7,273 nt of DNA, taken from Bacilli bacterium (lineage in GTDB: Bacteria; Bacillota_I; Bacilli_A; RFN20; CAG-826). The translations under genes were made by a program, and so were the position numbers. Of the stretch, positions 4,643 through 7,273 are shown piece by piece. A model generated the notes under the pieces. It was given only the letters and a program-made list of their open reading frames with translations, was not told the DNA's origin and did no database searches. Positions within the stretch are counted from its first letter, which is position 1. Every line of letters begins with the position of its first letter. Where the stretch lies: contig JAILKX010000151.1 of the NCBI GenBank assembly GCA_024693415.1, positions 1-7,273 of the forward strand, written 5' to 3'.

Positions 4643-5728
4643 ATGCGCGGAGACACCTTTATCTCAGCTGACCTCGGATTGGCGAAATCGAACAGGACCA
4701 GGGGCATCGCCCTTGGCGTCCTTTCGCTTTGCCTATTGGGCGTCTGCTTTTGGGCGCTGCTTGTCGGGCCTAGCACCTTGACCGTCGGAGAATCGCTGCA
4801 GGGCCTATTCGGCCAAGGCGATCCGATCGCGGTCCGCATCGTCCAGCAGATCCGCGTGCCCCGCATCCTCGCCGGGCTACTCGCCGGCGCATCGCTTTCC
4901 TTGGCGGGCCTCCTCATGCAAACAAATCTAGGGAATATCATGGCCTCTCCTTCCACTTTGGGCGTCACCAATGCCGCGGTGTTCGGGGCGAACCTTTCTA
5001 TCTTGGTGCTCTCGGGCGGCATGATGGCGACCGGTAACAACCCCAACGCCATCGCCGAATCGATGAACCCCTACCTCGCTTCCGGCATGGCATTGGTCTT
5101 CTCGGTCATCTCCGTCTTATTGGTGCTCGGCCTATCGACGTTCCGCCGCTTCTCGCCATCGGTCGTCGTGCTCGCCGGCATCGCGATCGGGGCGGTTTGG
5201 ACCGGCCTCACCACATTCCTGCAATTCTTCGCGACCGACGTCGGGCTATCCGCGGCGGTCGTTTGGAGCTTCGGCGACCTAGGGCGCGCGACCTACGCGG
5301 ATTGCCTGATCATGGGGATAGCCCTTTCGCTATGCTCTGCCTTCTTCTTCGTCTTCTCCTGGCGCTACAACGCGATGCTTGGCGGGGACGGGTATGCAAG
5401 AAGCGTCGGCGTGAACGTGAGCACGCTCCGCTTCATCTCGCTGCTACTCGCGTCCTTATTGACCGCCGTATCGGTCTCGCGCATCGGCCTCATCGGCTTC
5501 ATCGGCATCATCTGCCCGCACGCGATGAGGAGGATCTTGGGCTCGAACCACCGCTTCCTGATCCCCGCAAGCATCCTAAGCGGATCCTTGTTGCTTTTAT
5601 TCTCGGACACCGTCGCCCGCGCCTTCGCCGGCGGGGCAAGCGTCCCGGTCGGAGCCGTCACCTCGATCATCGGGGCCCCGTTCTTCCTCTACCTCATCTT
5701 CGCGAAAAAGGAGACCCCCAATGCTTGA
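4643..5728 (+). CDS. FecCD-family ABC importer permease (iron complex/cobalamin type)
   Basis: A 361-residue multi-helix permease of the BtuC/FhuB/FecCD family. In this importer type two permease subunits form a channel, powered by two ATPases and fed by a lipoprotein that binds an iron complex, heme or cobalamin. Visible family signatures are RVPR (71-74) followed by a glycine/alanine-rich stretch (LAGLLAGASLSLAG), ASPSTLG in the next segment, and the strong C-terminal block RIGLIGFIGIICPH (280-293) leading to PVGAVTSIIGAPFFLYL. About ten membrane segments can be counted. ATG 4643 is chosen because it lies 7 nt after a perfect TATAAT, with no ribosome binding site. The stop overlaps the ATPase start by 8 nt (5721-5728), indicating translational coupling. 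The substrate cannot be told from the sequence. Confidence 0.88.
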   Translation: MRGDTFISADLGLAKSNRTRGIALGVLSLCLLGVCFWALLVGPSTLTVGESLQGLFGQGDPIAVRIVQQIRVPRILAGLLAGASLSLAGLLMQTNLGNIMASPSTLGVTNAAVFGANLSILVLSGGMMATGNNPNAIAESMNPYLASGMALVFSVISVLLVLGLSTFRRFSPSVVVLAGIAIGAVWTGLTTFLQFFATDVGLSAAVVWSFGDLGRATYADCLIMGIALSLCSAFFFVFSWRYNAMLGGDGYARSVGVNVSTLRFISLLLASLLTAVSVSRIGLIGFIGIICPHAMRRILGSNHRFLIPASILSGSLLLLFSDTVARAFAGGASVPVGAVTSIIGAPFFLYLIFAKKETPNA

Positions 5729-6467
5729 GCTAAGAGATTTCCATATCGGCTACAAGAGGGGCCTAGAGGTCGTCAAAGGGGTGACCATCGGATTGAATCC
5801 GGGCGAGACCACCGTCCTATTGGGGCCTAACGGCTCCGGCAAATCCACCCTCATCAAAGGGGCGGTTGGGGCCATCAGAATCAATCAGGGGTCGCTTATC
5901 TTGGACGGGAAGGCCATCGAAAAGCCAAGCGAAAGGGCTTCGGTCATCGCCTATGTCCCCCAGAAGGCGGAGCTCCCCGCCTTAAGCGTCTACGAGACGA
6001 TCTTGATGGGGCGGCTACCGATATTTGGCTACGCCGCCGGCAGGGAAGACCACGAAGCGACGCGCGCCATCATCGAGAAGTTCGGGCTCAAGGAACTCGC
6101 CATCAAGAACGCCCATGAATTATCGGGCGGCGAGGCGCAGAAGATCATGGTCGCCCGCGCCCTCGTGTCGAATCCGAAGGCCATCTTCTTCGACGAGCCG
6201 ACGTCGAACCTCGACATCGCGAACCAGATGCTCGTCCTCAATGAGATCAAAACCATCACGAAGGAGGGCATCATCGTCCTCATCGCGATGCACGATATCA
6301 ACCTAGCCCTTGGGTTAGGCCAGAAGTTCTATTGCCTGAAATCCGGAGAGATCATCTCCGAGGGAGGCACGGAGTCCATCACTCCGGAATTGATGGAAAG
6401 ACTATATGGGGTGCACGCGGAGATCCATGAAGGAAAGAACCGCCACTATATCCACTTCGGAGAATAA
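5721..6467 (+). CDS. ABC importer ATPase (iron complex/cobalamin type)
   Basis: The 248-residue nucleotide-binding subunit that powers the neighbouring permease from the cytoplasmic side. All core motifs are present: Walker A GPNGSGKST (35-43), Q-loop Gln81 (AYVPQ), signature LSGGE (134-138), Walker B AIFFDEP (154-160) with catalytic Glu159, a D-loop around 164-165 (LD) and H-loop His191. The residue after the signature, usually Gln or Arg (LSGGEQQ), is Ala139, a small deviation. An AAAGGAG at 5707-5713 lies 7 nt before the ATG inside the permease gene, so the start is well supported. It lies between the permease and the substrate-binding lipoprotein, the usual FepC/FhuC/BtuD arrangement. Confidence 0.93.
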   Translation: MLELRDFHIGYKRGLEVVKGVTIGLNPGETTVLLGPNGSGKSTLIKGAVGAIRINQGSLILDGKAIEKPSERASVIAYVPQKAELPALSVYETILMGRLPIFGYAAGREDHEATRAIIEKFGLKELAIKNAHELSGGEAQKIMVARALVSNPKAIFFDEPTSNLDIANQMLVLNEIKTITKEGIIVLIAMHDINLALGLGQKFYCLKSGEIISEGGTESITPELMERLYGVHAEIHEGKNRHYIHFGE

Positions 6468-6472
6468 ACGAC

Positions 6473-7273
6473 ATGAAGAAAACCAACCTGCTCGCGCTCA
6501 TCGCGCTCGCCACGCTCGCTTCCTGCGGCGGACAAAACTCAAGCGCCTCCACCGAGGCGAACTCTACTGCTCCTAGCCAAGAAGCCTCTTCTATTTCATC
6601 GACCGAAATCGAGGACGCCAATGGCCGCAAAGTCGAAATCCGTGCGGGGACGTACAGCAAAATCGTCTGCATCGGCGCTGGCGCGCTGCGCATGTATTCC
6701 TATGTCGGAGAGGCAAGTCTTCTTGCCGGCGTGGAGGATATCGATAACCTCGAAGCCGAAGGCCACCCCGCGATGTTCGACGGCGTCGCCCGCCCCTACT
6801 TCATCGCCAACAGCGAATCCTACAAAGGCCTTCCCTCCTGCGGCAAAGGCGGTCCGATGGCCCAGGCAGCCGAAGCCGAGAAGATCTTGAACTGCCGCCC
6901 CGACCTCGTCATCAGCGAATACGAGGACGTCGAGAAGGCGGATGCGCTCCAAAAGCAGCTAGGCGTGCCCGTCATCACCTTGAAGTACGGCGGCAAAGGC
7001 GTGTTCGACGCCGCCTGCAAGAAGAGCATTTCATTGATCGCCGAGGTCATCGGGACCTCCGCGAAGGCGGAAACGCTTCTCTCCTACATCGATGCGGCGG
7101 AGAAAGACCTCGCCAAGAGAACCGAAGGGCTCACCTCCGATAAGCAGGCCTATATCTGCGGGCTCGGCAACTGGGGCACCACCAACCACCTGATGACCGC
7201 CAAGAACTACGAGCCGTTCAACATCGCCCACATCACCAATATCGCTGACACCCTCCTCGCCAATAACGGCATC
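6473..7273 (+). CDS. Substrate-binding lipoprotein of the ABC importer (partial, runs off the window)
   Basis: The frame is open from ATG 6473 to the last base, 267 residues, with no stop; the family is usually about 300-380. A lipoprotein signal peptide (residues 2-17) ends in a lipobox LASC with Cys18, followed by a Ser/Thr-rich linker (19-45). The binding domain starts at DANGRKVEI (48-56), the typical opening of FepB/FhuD/BtuF-like class III proteins, and continues with an IVCIGAGALRMYSYVG segment and a CRPDLVIS block (141-148). NWGTTN (233-238) resembles clostridial iron ABC lipoproteins. A GGAGA about 10 nt upstream fits the start, 5 nt after the ATPase stop. Five further cysteines (66, 123, 141, 182, 229) are notable for an exported protein. 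The ligand is unknown. Confidence 0.88.
   Translation, partial: MKKTNLLALIALATLASCGGQNSSASTEANSTAPSQEASSISSTEIEDANGRKVEIRAGTYSKIVCIGAGALRMYSYVGEASLLAGVEDIDNLEAEGHPAMFDGVARPYFIANSESYKGLPSCGKGGPMAQAAEAEKILNCRPDLVISEYEDVEKADALQKQLGVPVITLKYGGKGVFDAACKKSISLIAEVIGTSAKAETLLSYIDAAEKDLAKRTEGLTSDKQAYICGLGNWGTTNHLMTAKNYEPFNIAHITNIADTLLANNGI

Noticed and set aside
4516..5052. Minus-strand open frame across the divergent promoter region and FecCD gene
   Set aside because: It overlaps the well-supported permease and both promoters and shows no recognisable domain.
1469..6577. Repeated CCTAGC hexamer
   Set aside because: It is mostly the Pro-Ser codon pair CCT AGC (5 of about 12 Pro-Ser pairs), a codon-context preference. 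The total CTAG count is not above random expectation for this base composition.

Overview
This 7.3 kb window has a GC content in the high fifties and a strong preference for C-ending codons. It looks like chromosomal DNA from a Gram-positive-type bacterium, probably Bacillota. The evidence is a Ser/Thr-rich lipoprotein with an LASC lipobox, a DhaS-like TetR regulator, AGGAGG-type ribosome binding sites and U-tract intrinsic terminators. TGA is used as a stop. A Bacilli or Erysipelotrichia-like gut lineage is my inference only. I see no insertion sequence, phage gene, CRISPR array, tRNA or rRNA.

Left part (1-931). The window opens with what may be the last codons of a plus-strand gene, followed by a terminator. 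About 310 bases without a credible gene follow, rich in inverted repeats. A minus-strand dUTPase gene (dut, 330-797) then has a clear promoter (TTGACA, 16 nt, TATCAT) and its own terminator. It is divergent from an NCS2 nucleobase permease gene starting at 932. A dUTPase next to a nucleobase permease suggests pyrimidine or purine handling.

Middle part (932-3960). The NCS2 permease is followed by a sugar-phosphate-type nucleotidyltransferase (2445-3341) with a promoter-like -10 and a ribosome binding site of its own, and then a compact set of inverted repeats (3351-3445) that includes a terminator. Next is a small four-helix membrane protein of unknown function (3514-3918), with its own promoter and a terminator shared with the convergent tetR gene.

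Right part (3959-7273). A TetR-family regulator (minus strand) is divergent from an iron/cobalamin-type ABC importer operon: FecCD-like permease, ATPase (8-nt overlap) and lipoprotein substrate-binding protein, which runs off the end of the window. The 123-nt divergent region holds a perfect TATAAT for each side and three related CAAAAC-rich motifs that could be operators. The likely arrangement is a TetR repressor controlling the importer and itself. The substrate (ferric siderophore, heme, cobalamin or other) cannot be told from the sequence.

The most interesting pattern is that three genes (NCS2 permease, tetR, FecCD permease) have a -10 box only 6-9 nt before the ATG and no Shine-Dalgarno. 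This predicts leaderless mRNAs, while the other genes have ordinary ribosome binding sites. Second are the NCS2 permease, which lacks two usual binding-site residues, and the double-fold inverted repeats near 3351-3445.
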